64,000 bases of DNA from Acetobacteroides hydrogenigenes (lineage in GTDB: Bacteria; Bacteroidota; Bacteroidia; Bacteroidales; ZOR0009): NCBI RefSeq assembly GCF_004340205.1, contig NZ_SLWB01000005.1, positions 124,001 to 188,000 of the forward strand, written 5' to 3'. The notes beneath the pieces are model-generated. The model was not told where the DNA came from. It saw nothing but the letters and a program-made list of their open reading frames with translations, and searched no databases. How positions within the stretch are numbered: position 1 is the first letter of the stretch; each line of letters starts with the position of its first letter. Shown here piece after piece: positions 34,050 through 42,169 of this stretch. Position numbers and translations under genes: made by a program.

Positions 34050-35381
34050 TTACCGTACAATCCCGGGAATGGATATTCCGGTGATGTTACGGTAGAGCTC
34101 GAGGGCATACACATCGGTCATGCCCGAGATGAAGTCTACAACGGTCATCAGCTGCTTGTAGGTGGTGGCGCCGCTGTTGTGGTACTGCTCAGGGATGCGT
34201 GAGATGAGCTTCTTAGAGAGCTGTCGCTTGGGATGAAGCATCGCCTGGGTGTACTCGTGGCATAGCGTCGACAGGATGCGGTGCCCCGCAATCTCTATTT
34301 CGACAACGGTGTTATGGTTGTAGATCTTTTGAATGGAGAGCTGGGTAATGCGCTCGGCTGCGTCGAGGTAGGTTTTGGGCAGCTGCTTAACCAGAGGCAG
34401 TACCGCTTCGCCTTGCTCTATTTTGGTGATGTTATTCATAAATGCCAACGCGCACTCTTGGATCAGCTTGCTGATAGCAACAGCCCTCAGGTAGGCGATA
34501 CGCTCGTTGGGGTCGGTAACGATGGCTAGGTTGTCGTGGAGTTCTGTGCTGCTTTCCTCGTCGGAGGCGAGGGGAAGAAGTAGGTTGAATACCTCTTCGC
34601 CGGATAGAATGGCGAGCTTGTGGGCATCCTCTAGGTCCATCAGTAGGTAGCAGATGTCGTCGGCTGCCTCCACCAGGTAGGTCAGCGGGTATCGGGCAAC
34701 GCGCAGCGGATCGTTGTCAATAATATGCATCCCTAGGGCTGTGGCCATGCGGCGTACCAGTTCCTTCTCAGATTGGAAGAATCCAAACTTATTCTTATCG
34801 GTTAGCGCCGATTCGTAGGGGTACTTAATAATGGAGGCCAGCGTAGAGTAGCTAAGCCCAAATCCTCCAGCACGTCTACCGTTGAGTTGGGCGGTGAGCA
34901 GGCGCAGCGCGTTGGCGTTGCCGTCGAAGTAGATCAGGTCGTGCCACTCGCCCTTGGTAAGCAAGCCCTGATTATAGAGATGCTCGCAATTATCCTTAAA
35001 GTAACCCGATATGATGGTTTCGCCGGCATGCCCAAAAGGTGGGTTACCCATGTCGTGCGCCAGGCAGGCGGCTGCCACTATGTGGGGAATCTCGGCCAGC
35101 TGGGGTAGGTTGGGGTAGAGGTTTAGCAGCTCGTCGGCAACCAGCGATCCGAGGGTGCGGCCCACCGAGGCAACCTCCAGCGAGTGCGTAAGGCGGTTGT
35201 GTACGAACACCGCCCCTGGCAGCGGAAACACCTGTGTCTTATTCTGCATCCTTCGGAATGCCGAAGAGAAGATCAGGCGGTCGTAATCGCGCTGAAAGTG
35301 CGAGCGCCCAATGGTGGGCGTGGTGGTCGAGGTGCTGGTTTCTTTTCCAGTGCGTATGCCGCTTATAAGGTTACTCCACAT
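34050..35381 (-). CDS. dgt: Deoxyguanosinetriphosphate triphosphohydrolase (dGTPase)
   Basis: 443 residues. HD-domain signature: FVHNRLTHSLEVASVGRTLG, AACLAHDMGNPPFGHAGE (the HD metal pair) and YLVEAADDICYLLMDLEDAH (distal Asp), with the dNTPase start FQRDYDRLIFSSAFRRMQNK. The enzyme hydrolyses dGTP to deoxyguanosine and triphosphate, controlling nucleotide pools. It is close to the single-domain bacterial Dgt in length. Monocistronic, convergent with the malic enzyme gene. Confidence 0.95.
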   Translation of the reverse strand: MWSNLISGIRTGKETSTSTTTPTIGRSHFQRDYDRLIFSSAFRRMQNKTQVFPLPGAVFVHNRLTHSLEVASVGRTLGSLVADELLNLYPNLPQLAEIPHIVAAACLAHDMGNPPFGHAGETIISGYFKDNCEHLYNQGLLTKGEWHDLIYFDGNANALRLLTAQLNGRRAGGFGLSYSTLASIIKYPYESALTDKNKFGFFQSEKELVRRMATALGMHIIDNDPLRVARYPLTYLVEAADDICYLLMDLEDAHKLAILSGEEVFNLLLPLASDEESSTELHDNLAIVTDPNERIAYLRAVAISKLIQECALAFMNNITKIEQGEAVLPLVKQLPKTYLDAAERITQLSIQKIYNHNTVVEIEIAGHRILSTLCHEYTQAMLHPKRQLSKKLISRIPEQYHNSGATTYKQLMTVVDFISGMTDVYALELYRNITGISIPGIVR

Positions 35382-35682
35382 AGTCTATTTATTAGTATCA
35401 AGACTTTAGACGTTAGATTTTAGATTCTCAACACAGATGTTGTAATTGGTACCTTCTGCGATGTCTGCGTTTTATCTCTTCTGTTTAACTTCAGAATAAC
35501 TCCCGATTAACTTCCGTCTAAGTTCTTTATGTACGGCAAAGATAGCCATACTCGTCAACAAACCTTTTCGGCACTTTACTATCAAGCAACTTTATTTGTA
35601 CATTTAGAGTCGAATTAACATAAAAGTTGTAACCGAGATGTACGCTAAGCGTCTATCGAGTAAACAACCAAAAATTAGAATC
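35382..35682. other. Gene-free spacer with repeat words
   Basis: No gene. It holds AGACTTTAGACGTTAGATTT (from about 35400), similar to 61770-61792, and the TAACTTC-type words at 35480-35530 (GTTTAACTTCAGAATAACTC, TTAACTTCCGTCTAAGTTC). The promoter of the following operon must lie between 35530 and 35680, but I see only a partial -7 match (TTTATTTG, 35592-35599). Confidence 0.4.
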
Positions 35683-36057
35683 ATGGATGCAGGATCTTTA
35701 GCAATGCTAATCCCAATATTTGGGATAGTATTTGGAAATGCACTCGCATTTGGAATCATCTACTTCGCAATAATGACGCGAAATAGGGAGCGAATGGCGC
35801 TTATCGAAAAAGGAGCTACAGCCGAGGAAATCTACCAAAGCCGCAAAGTATCGAAGTACTCTGCGCTTAAGAATGGGCTTTTCTTAATTGGTATCGCGGT
35901 TGGATTAATCGTAGCAGCAATTGTGGCTGCCACAACGTTGCTAAACCCGGTTGCGGTTTACTTCGCGTTTATACTACTATTTGGTGGACTAGGATTGGTT
36001 ATCTTCTACCTTATCTACACAAAAAATGAGCGTAACCAGCCTAGAAGCGACTTCTGA
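35683..36057 (+). CDS. Small membrane protein preceding the sigma factor (DUF6249-like)
   Basis: 124 residues from the ATG at 35683 (MDAGSLAMLIPIFGIVFGNA); the 15 codons before it are charged and not conserved-looking. Three hydrophobic segments: about 5-28, 73-95 and 97-117. A cytosolic loop with TRNRERMALIEKGATAEEIY lies between the first two; this loop is typical of the small DUF6249-type membrane proteins found before ECF sigma genes in Bacteroidota. Its 3' end overlaps the sigma factor start by 32 bp, so the two are translationally linked. It may belong to the sigma factor's sensing system, but no direct evidence exists. Confidence 0.75.
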   Translation: MDAGSLAMLIPIFGIVFGNALAFGIIYFAIMTRNRERMALIEKGATAEEIYQSRKVSKYSALKNGLFLIGIAVGLIVAAIVAATTLLNPVAVYFAFILLFGGLGLVIFYLIYTKNERNQPRSDF

Positions 36058-36613
36058 TCTTATCCTTGTGCAAAGGGCAAAGGAGAACAACTCCCCTGCA
36101 GTAGCCGAGCTTATCAACCGCTACAAGGGGATGGTGTACACCATTGCCCTAAAGGTGCTAAAGGATAGAGATGAAGCCGAAGAGGTTGCGCAGGAGGCTT
36201 TTGTAAAGGCCTTCACCAAGCTCAACCTTTTTAGGATGGATTGCAGCTTTTCTTCGTGGCTCTACCGCATAGCCTACAACACGGCCATTTCGCGAACGCG
36301 CGAAAAGAAGCGCGAGCAGGAATACCAGCAGGAGACGGTAGCCACCGAATCGTTCGAGCAGCAGGCTAAAGCATTTAGTACGCTCGAACAAGACGATCGG
36401 AAACGGTATCTAAACCAGGCGATGCAGCAGCTCGATAGCGACGATAACCTGCTACTTATACTTTTCTACTACGATGGAAAATCGCTGGAAGAGATCTCGC
36501 AGATTACCGGTTATTCCGATTCCAACGTTAAGGTAAAGCTTTACCGGGCAAGGAAAAAGCTGCACGAAGAGCTCGAAAAAATACTACGTAACGAAACTAA
36601 AACACTTCTTTAG
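36026..36613 (+). CDS. ECF-type RNA polymerase sigma factor
   Basis: 195 residues. Region 2 (about 15-95) shows NSPAVAELINRYKGMVYTIA, LKDRDEAEEVAQEAFVKAF and FRMDCSFSSWLYRIAYNTAI. Region 4 (about 130-190) shows LDSDDNLLLILFYYDGKSLE and EISQITGYSDSNVKVKLYRA. There is no region 3, as expected of ECF factors. It overlaps the upstream membrane gene and is followed after 2 bp by a two-helix membrane protein. That position is where an anti-sigma factor often sits. It probably responds to envelope signals. Confidence 0.93.
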   Translation: MSVTSLEATSDLILVQRAKENNSPAVAELINRYKGMVYTIALKVLKDRDEAEEVAQEAFVKAFTKLNLFRMDCSFSSWLYRIAYNTAISRTREKKREQEYQQETVATESFEQQAKAFSTLEQDDRKRYLNQAMQQLDSDDNLLLILFYYDGKSLEEISQITGYSDSNVKVKLYRARKKLHEELEKILRNETKTLL

Positions 36614-36615
36614 TC

Positions 36616-36999
36616 ATGTTAAGCGACGACAAATTCTTACACGATATACTTTCCAACGGCATCGAGCAACCATCCTCCAGCTTCACCAGTAAGGTGATGA
36701 AGGAGTTGGCAAAGGCACAGGTAAAGAAGGAAAAGCAGGTTGAAATACCATCTGTAATAGTATGGATGGCTGTGCTATTCCCAATTTTTGCACTTACCAT
36801 AAGCCTCGAACCTATTTACAAGCAGGTTAGCATGGTGCTTCAGATTTTTGGACTCGACAAAGTGCTTACACAGGAGGCTATAGGCTACGCTTCTGTGGGA
36901 ATACTAATATTTAGCCTTATTGACATTGTGCTTATTAAGTGGTTTGTAAAGAACGATAAGCGTGAAAATAGCAAGGGAGGCGCATTTCTTTCCATTTAG
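36616..36999 (+). CDS. Membrane protein downstream of sigma factor, possible anti-sigma factor
   Basis: 127 residues. A cytosolic N-terminal part of about 50 residues (MLSDDKFLHDILSNGIEQPS, SSFTSKVMKELAKAQVKKE) precedes two transmembrane helices (about 46-62 and 87-107) with a short outer loop and a basic tail. The N-terminal helix pair before a membrane segment is the layout of small anti-sigma factors that hold an ECF sigma at the membrane, though no ZAS zinc motif is present. Only 2 bp separate it from the sigma gene, so they are co-translated. The anti-sigma role is inferred from context. Confidence 0.6.
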   Translation: MLSDDKFLHDILSNGIEQPSSSFTSKVMKELAKAQVKKEKQVEIPSVIVWMAVLFPIFALTISLEPIYKQVSMVLQIFGLDKVLTQEAIGYASVGILIFSLIDIVLIKWFVKNDKRENSKGGAFLSI

Positions 37000-37079
37000 A
37001 GTTTTATGTATTAGCGGAATATGCTTACTTTGGGCTACTTTTTTAAAGGGTTATACCAAACTTTAGATAGCTACCAAAG

Positions 37080-38312
37080 ATGAAGAAGATTCTTGTTGGA
37101 TTGGGCATTGTTGCCATACTCCTAATTGCCATTCTAATTGTAAAGCCACGAATTGCCGAGAGCAAGTTCGAGAAAGCCGAGACGCTTTTTAAGCAAAAAA
37201 AGTATGAGCTGGCTATCGAGGGATACTCCTCGGCCATCGCATGGAGCGGTAAGGCACAGTACTACAATGCTAGAGGTCTAGCCTACGAGGCGCTTAAGAA
37301 GGATGGCGAAGCTTTAGCCGACTTCTTTAAGGCTACCGAACAAGATGGTTCTGTTGCAGCCTTTTGGGCAAACCTTGGGGGGGCACAGCGCAGGTTGGGC
37401 AAGGTTGAAGAAGCGCTTACTAGCGTAAACAAATCGCTCGCTCTCGACTCTTTAAACTCTAAAGCCTTTTTCAATAGGGGATTAATAAAAGCTGCAAAGC
37501 ACGACTTTAATGGTGCTATCGCAGACTATACAAAGTCGATAGAGCTAGATGGCACCAATCTTGAGGCTTATTATAGCCGAGCTAACTCGCTAATCAACAT
37601 CAACGATTTTAAGAGCGCCGTAGGCGACTACGACAAGTTTTTGGGAAGCGGAAAGGAAAGCTTTGACGCCTACAAGCAACGAGGCCTCTTTAAGAATAGC
37701 TTAAAGGATTACAAGGGTGCTATTGCAGATTTAAGCAAAGCAGCAGCAATCAACAGCACCGATGCGCAGGTGTTCTACGAACTCGGATTGGCCTACTCCA
37801 ACTCTAAGGGGCTTGCCAAGGCAATGGAAAGCTACTCGAGGGCCATTAGGCTAAACCCAAAGTATAGCGAGGTTTACTACAGCCGTGGCATGGAATACCT
37901 ATATCAGAATAGCTTTAAGAACTCAATAGCCGATCTTAACCAAGCGATTAAGTACAATCCGAAATTCTTAAAGGCTGTGTATAGCCGTGGTACCGCAAAG
38001 GCTATGTCGGGCGACTATAAGGGATCTATTGCCGATTTTGATGCAGCCATTAAGCTCAATCCAAAATATGCCAGCGCATTCTATAATAGAGCCGTTAGCA
38101 AGGGGATCTTAGGAATGCACAAGGAGGCAATTGTTGATTACAATGCTACCCTTAAGCTCGATCCTAAGCAGCCCGAAGCCTACTACAACCGTGGAATATC
38201 GCGCGTAAATACCAACGACATGAAAGGTGCATGCTCCGATTTTGATGCCGCAATCAAAATGGGATACGCTCCCGCCAAGGAGATGAAGATTATCTACTGC
38301 GGTAAAATCTAG
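37080..38312 (+). CDS. TPR-repeat protein with N-terminal membrane anchor
   Basis: 410 residues. An N-terminal hydrophobic segment (MKKILVGLGIVAILLIAILI) acts as anchor or uncleaved signal. It is followed by about ten tetratricopeptide repeats of 34 residues; repeats such as AFFNRGLIKAAKHDFNGAIA, VYYSRGMEYLYQNSFKNSIA and AFYNRAVSKGILGMHKEAIV show the usual W/Y-G-A-Y-A-P pattern with N/S-R-G. Such proteins are scaffolds for complexes, often in the periplasm. The next gene starts 1 bp after its stop, implying a shared function with that exported protein. Confidence 0.88.
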   Translation: MKKILVGLGIVAILLIAILIVKPRIAESKFEKAETLFKQKKYELAIEGYSSAIAWSGKAQYYNARGLAYEALKKDGEALADFFKATEQDGSVAAFWANLGGAQRRLGKVEEALTSVNKSLALDSLNSKAFFNRGLIKAAKHDFNGAIADYTKSIELDGTNLEAYYSRANSLININDFKSAVGDYDKFLGSGKESFDAYKQRGLFKNSLKDYKGAIADLSKAAAINSTDAQVFYELGLAYSNSKGLAKAMESYSRAIRLNPKYSEVYYSRGMEYLYQNSFKNSIADLNQAIKYNPKFLKAVYSRGTAKAMSGDYKGSIADFDAAIKLNPKYASAFYNRAVSKGILGMHKEAIVDYNATLKLDPKQPEAYYNRGISRVNTNDMKGACSDFDAAIKMGYAPAKEMKIIYCGKI

Positions 38313-38313
38313 A

Positions 38314-39174
38314 ATGATGAAAAGGACGATCTTAACCCTAATCCTGTTGGTGGTATGTGCTTTTGCTTTTGGTCAGACCAAAAAAGCTAAGCGTGATACG
38401 CTTTACACCATTACCCAGTCGCGTATTCACATAAAAGATGGGCAGCCTACCAACACGTTCGACATCATTAACCTAAAGTGGGCCGATACGTTGTGGCACG
38501 TTTCGCGCGATTTAGATATGGAGCAACCCAATCTTGCCATCAACAACTACCGATGGTTCTTTTACGATAAGGATAAGAACCTTATTCGCTTTGAGCGCTA
38601 CTTGGCTCAGAAGCTCGATAGGAGGATTGTTTATAAGCTGAATAATGGGTTGGTTAGCGAACGCGAACACTATCAGTTAAGCGGCAATGACACCGTTTTG
38701 GTTCGTCGTGATTTGTTGACAAGAGGAGGTAACGGTTGGGTATCTAAAATAAAGGTAGTTGATGCTAAAGGTAAAACTATTGCTACCGAATCGTACAGCT
38801 ACGATGCTCGAGGTAATGAGGTTAAGATGAAAGCATCTATGAAGGTAGTTTTAGATGCCGATTCGGTGCTTAGCCGTCAGACTACCTATACTTACGACTC
38901 TGCTGGACGTATTGCTACTAGGAATGTAAAGCTGGTTAAGTCAGATAAGTCGAAGGATTTTACAGCTTACGTATATACGTACAATAAGGATGGCAAGCTG
39001 CAGCTAACAACAAGGTACGATGCTTTTGGAAAGATGCTCGGGAAGGAGGAGATTGTCTACTACTCGGGTCGTGTTTCGCAGCGCAAGTACTACGATGATA
39101 AAGGTGTGCTGTATGAGAATATGGCCTACCGTTACCGCAAGTTTGGTGCCTCGCTCGACAATGATATGTACTAG
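38314..39174 (+). CDS. Exported protein with YD/Rhs-like strands
   Basis: 286 residues with a signal peptide (MMKRTILTLILLVVCAFAFG). The mature part is beta-rich. It contains YD-like units such as SYSYDARGNEVKMK, YTYDSAGRIATRN and YTYNKDGKLQLTT, similar to single Rhs/YD-repeats but far shorter than Rhs toxins. It could form a small beta-sheet domain in the periplasm or on the outer membrane. Starting 1 bp after the TPR gene and followed by a clear terminator, it is the second and last gene of that operon. No specific function is recognised. Confidence 0.7.
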   Translation: MMKRTILTLILLVVCAFAFGQTKKAKRDTLYTITQSRIHIKDGQPTNTFDIINLKWADTLWHVSRDLDMEQPNLAINNYRWFFYDKDKNLIRFERYLAQKLDRRIVYKLNNGLVSEREHYQLSGNDTVLVRRDLLTRGGNGWVSKIKVVDAKGKTIATESYSYDARGNEVKMKASMKVVLDADSVLSRQTTYTYDSAGRIATRNVKLVKSDKSKDFTAYVYTYNKDGKLQLTTRYDAFGKMLGKEEIVYYSGRVSQRKYYDDKGVLYENMAYRYRKFGASLDNDMY

Positions 39175-39194
39175 TTGACCCCATCATCAATATT

Positions 39195-39229
39195 AATAAA
39201 AAGAGCATCTTTTGGATGCTCTTTTTATT
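39195..39229. terminator. Terminator between the YD protein and terC genes
   Basis: AATAAAAAGAGCATC (39195-39209) pairs with GATGCTCTTTTTATT (39215-39229), loop TTTTG. A/T runs on both sides suit both convergent genes. Confidence 0.85.
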
Positions 39230-39247
39230 TGGAGTATTCGGTTGTTG

Positions 39248-40171
39248 CTAAGCTTTTTCTTCTGCGGGAATTAGCTTCGACAGTAGCACTGAAATCGTGA
39301 CAGTTCCAAGGATAAAGAGCAGCGAAACGCTGATTGGTATCTCGTAAATGCTCGAAATGCACATCTTGATGCCCACAAAGGCGAGGATGGCGGCTAGGCC
39401 AAACTTTAGGTAGCGGAATAACCCCATTACCTCGGATACGGCAAAGTATAGCGAGCGAAGCCCCATTATGGCAAAAATATTCGAGGTAAATACGATGTAG
39501 GTATCGTTAGATATTGAAAGAATTGCAGGGATCGAGTCTACTGCAAAAATTAAATCAGAAATCTCTATTAGCAGCAGCACAATGAAAAGCGGCGTTATGT
39601 GTAGCTTTTTGTCGATGCGCCTGAAGAAGCTACCCTTTTCGTCGTTTGATGCTACTGGATAAATACGCTTAACCCATTTTACAACAGGATTTTTATCGGG
39701 ATGAACTTCCTTGTCGTCATCTTCGAATAGCATCTTTATGCCGGTGTATATAAGAAAGGCGCCAAAAATGTAGATAATCCAGTGAAATTGGTTGATAAGA
39801 GCCACTCCTGCAAAGATGAATATTGCGCGTAGTACAATAGCACCTAATACGCCCCAGAATAGAACTCTGTGCTGAAGTTTCGATTCTACCTTAAAAAATC
39901 CGAATAGAAGAATGAAGACAAAAAGGTTGTCTATGCTCAGAGATTTTTCAACTACATATCCGGTTAGAAATTCGAGCGCTTTTTGCTGGCCAAGGGTGTA
40001 GTATATGCCAACGTTGAAAACCAGAGCAAGGGTGATCCATATGGCGCTCCATATTAGCGCCTCTTTAACCTTAACGGTGTGCTGTTTACGGTGGAAAACG
40101 CCTAAGTCGAGAGCCAGCATAACAACTACGAACAGGTTGAATCCGATCCACATTAACGCATTTGTACTCAT
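39248..40171 (-). CDS. TerC/Alx-family integral membrane protein
   Basis: 307 residues with seven to nine hydrophobic segments. TerC hallmarks: VEKSLSIDNLFVFILLFGFF, RVLFWGVLGAIVLRAIFIFA, LLIEISDLIFAVDSIPAILS and IFAIMGLRSLYFAVSEVMGL, with conserved acidic residues inside membrane helices. Members (Alx, YkoY, MeeF) export manganese or metallate secreted proteins; older annotation links TerC to tellurite resistance. No ter cluster is present, so metal homeostasis is more likely. The gene has a leader of about 85 nt starting with a perfect 11-bp inverted repeat. Confidence 0.93.
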   Translation of the reverse strand: MSTNALMWIGFNLFVVVMLALDLGVFHRKQHTVKVKEALIWSAIWITLALVFNVGIYYTLGQQKALEFLTGYVVEKSLSIDNLFVFILLFGFFKVESKLQHRVLFWGVLGAIVLRAIFIFAGVALINQFHWIIYIFGAFLIYTGIKMLFEDDDKEVHPDKNPVVKWVKRIYPVASNDEKGSFFRRIDKKLHITPLFIVLLLIEISDLIFAVDSIPAILSISNDTYIVFTSNIFAIMGLRSLYFAVSEVMGLFRYLKFGLAAILAFVGIKMCISSIYEIPISVSLLFILGTVTISVLLSKLIPAEEKA

Positions 40172-40206
40172 TTAATCGAGAATCTTTTTTTGTTTAAAGC
40201 ATTTCG

Positions 40207-40270
40207 TGCAATAGCAAGGTATTGTGCTGATGTACTATCGAGTTGCTATTGCAGTTGAGGCGCAAAGATA
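40207..40270 (-). promoter_or_regulatory. terC promoter and 5' leader hairpin
   Basis: On the minus strand a -7 element TATCTTTG (40270-40263) predicts initiation near 40256. The transcript would begin almost at once with TGCAATAGCAA (40253-40243) and its complement TTGCTATTGCA (40217-40207) around a 25-nt loop. In other phyla terC-family genes carry the yybP-ykoY manganese riboswitch, but its consensus is not visible here, so this may be a different regulatory leader. Confidence 0.5.
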
Positions 40271-40403
40271 TTTAAATACAGAAACTTTTCGGCTTATTTT
40301 TTACTAAGCACTTTGGCTTTTTGAATCAGCTTATTATCCTTTTTTGCTAGGTAAGAATATTTGCAAAACACGTGTGCTTTTATTCGAGAATAGCCATGAT
40401 TTT

Positions 40404-41897
40404 CTAAACGTTAAGGGCGTTGGCAAAAATACCGATAATTTGTTGGGTTGGTTCGCAGCCGATGGATATCCGAAGCATTTCGGGGTTGATCCCCTTACTG
40501 TATAGCGCTTGTTTACCTTCCTCGCTCCTCATTAGCTTATAGTTTGCTATGTAGAAGTAGGGCATTACAAGAGTAAAGTCGGTGCCCATGCTAGGTCCTT
40601 TGGGGAGTAGGAGCTTATCGTAAACCTTTTCTAAAGGAAATTCAAATTCAACGGATACAATAGGGGAGTAGCAGCCATCGCTACATTCGATTTTCCTGTA
40701 GTTATCAATGTTCTCTATGCTATGCGACCAGCGGACCTTTTTTACGTTTGGGTGGTTGCTAAAGAATGCAACTAGTTCTCGAACGCTTTCCCGAGCCCAA
40801 CTTACTCTTAGCAAGTAGCCTTTTATGGTGTAAGCCAATCGCTGAGCATCTCGAAGGTAGAACGGTTCGCCCCATTGGGGTAGGAGTGCAGAGAGGTTAT
40901 TGTAGAAGATGGAACTCTGGCTCAAGATGGCAGCACCTCCCATAACTTCTCCAGAACCAGATGCGAATTTGGTTAGGCTTTCTACTGCAACATCACAAAA
41001 GGGAAGTACGTTTAGGTTAATGTGTGGTCCCAAGGAAACATCCACAACCAGGGGGATGTTGTATCGGCTTGCTATTTTCTTGAGTTGAGGAAGGTCGCAA
41101 ATCTCTAGAAATGGGTTAGTAGGTACTTCGGTGAATATTGCTGCTACTTTAGATCCCTTTTCATTAAGAATCCTTTCAAGTGTATTTAAGTCATAAACAG
41201 ATTCGATGCAGAGGTATTCCTTGCTATACTCCTTAAGTATTTCTGCAGTACCAAAGTAAATCTGTCCGAACTGGATAAAAAGTTGTCGTTGAGTTTGGTC
41301 TCCTTGAGTTTTAAACGCCGTGAAGGTTGAATAAAGAGCATTCATCCCAGAGGAATAGAGAAAGATCTGATCTTGATCTATATTGTAAAGCCTGCTTAGC
41401 GTTGTTTTTATGCTACCATCAGGATTTGTCTCAACGATATCTTCATGGAATTGTTGTTCTAGGAGTTTTTGTCGTATCAAAAAATCTTCAATTTGTCGGG
41501 AATAGGCTTTACATCCTGTTCGTCTGATGAAGGATAGAATGCTTACAAGATTGGGATGGTTGTAGGGGATTGTTATAAAGGTTAGCCCATCGAAGTAACG
41601 AATGGGATGATCTTCTTTTGCAAAATGAACAACATGCTCTGCGCATCTTCTGGAGGGCATTAGAAGGATGTTCTGATCGCCACCAATAGTTAATACCTTT
41701 CGAATAAAGGCAGAAGCCATTTGCTCGTAAGGGTGCGTATAGAATCGGGGATATCCAGAGAATATACTGTTGCTCCAACCGTTCTTGTTCTCCTTATAGG
41801 CAAGCACATCGGCAATAGTAGGAAGACTAACCGAAACGGCATGTGGTGTATGTGTGGGTATTGATTTACCGCAAGCAATATAAAAATGACTTTTCAA
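40404..41897 (-). CDS. PLP-dependent Cys/Met-metabolism-type enzyme
   Basis: 497 residues, longer than typical cystathionine synthases and lyases (about 380-400) by an N-terminal extension of roughly 100. The fold-type I core is visible: QDQIFLYSSGMNALYSTFTA, AAIFTEVPTNPFLEICDLPQ, YNIPLVVDVSLGPHINLNVL, then the Schiff-base lysine in VESLTKFASGSGEVMGGAAI, and a C-terminal EMLRISIGCEPTQQIIGIFA. The extension (TPHAVSVSLPTIADVLAYKE) recalls fungal-type cystathionine gamma-synthases, which start similarly. The substrate is probably an O-acyl-homoserine, cystathionine or similar sulfur amino acid. No met or cys genes adjoin it. Some motifs deviate from the classical set, so a specialised reaction is possible. 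Confidence 0.8.
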   Translation of the reverse strand: MKSHFYIACGKSIPTHTPHAVSVSLPTIADVLAYKENKNGWSNSIFSGYPRFYTHPYEQMASAFIRKVLTIGGDQNILLMPSRRCAEHVVHFAKEDHPIRYFDGLTFITIPYNHPNLVSILSFIRRTGCKAYSRQIEDFLIRQKLLEQQFHEDIVETNPDGSIKTTLSRLYNIDQDQIFLYSSGMNALYSTFTAFKTQGDQTQRQLFIQFGQIYFGTAEILKEYSKEYLCIESVYDLNTLERILNEKGSKVAAIFTEVPTNPFLEICDLPQLKKIASRYNIPLVVDVSLGPHINLNVLPFCDVAVESLTKFASGSGEVMGGAAILSQSSIFYNNLSALLPQWGEPFYLRDAQRLAYTIKGYLLRVSWARESVRELVAFFSNHPNVKKVRWSHSIENIDNYRKIECSDGCYSPIVSVEFEFPLEKVYDKLLLPKGPSMGTDFTLVMPYFYIANYKLMRSEEGKQALYSKGINPEMLRISIGCEPTQQIIGIFANALNV

Positions 41898-42115
41898 TGG
41901 AAGGAAGCATATAAAGGATAGATGAATATTTTGTGGCTCTAAAATACAAAAAATATGTTAATGCCATGGTTGTTCCTAAAATTAATCCTTGCTATGTTGC
42001 TTTTTATGAAGCATTCACCTTTATCAGGAGAAGGAGGCATTTAGCAATGGGAAAGTTAAAGAGCACTATTGTCTTTGCTTTAGATTAAGCATAGGTGTAT
42101 TCTATCTATACAAGA
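41898..42115. other. Gene-free spacer, promoter region of the PLP enzyme gene
   Basis: No ORF or repeat recognised. AT-rich, it must contain the minus-strand promoter of the PLP enzyme gene, but I find no full TAnnTTTG match. Confidence 0.3.
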
Positions 42116-42148
42116 AAAGGGTCTCCATCTGACTTGTGGAGACCCTTT
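42116..42148 (-). terminator. Terminator of the efflux operon
   Basis: AAAGGGTCTCCA (42116-42127) pairs with TGGAGACCCTTT (42137-42148). It lies 22 bp past the RND pump stop on the minus strand. Confidence 0.85.
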
Positions 42149-42169
42149 ATTATGCTTGTCTGTAAAGAG

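Noticed and set aside
40207-40270. yybP-ykoY manganese riboswitch before terC
   Set aside because: The hairpin is real, but the conserved GGGGAGUA-type core of that riboswitch is not visible.
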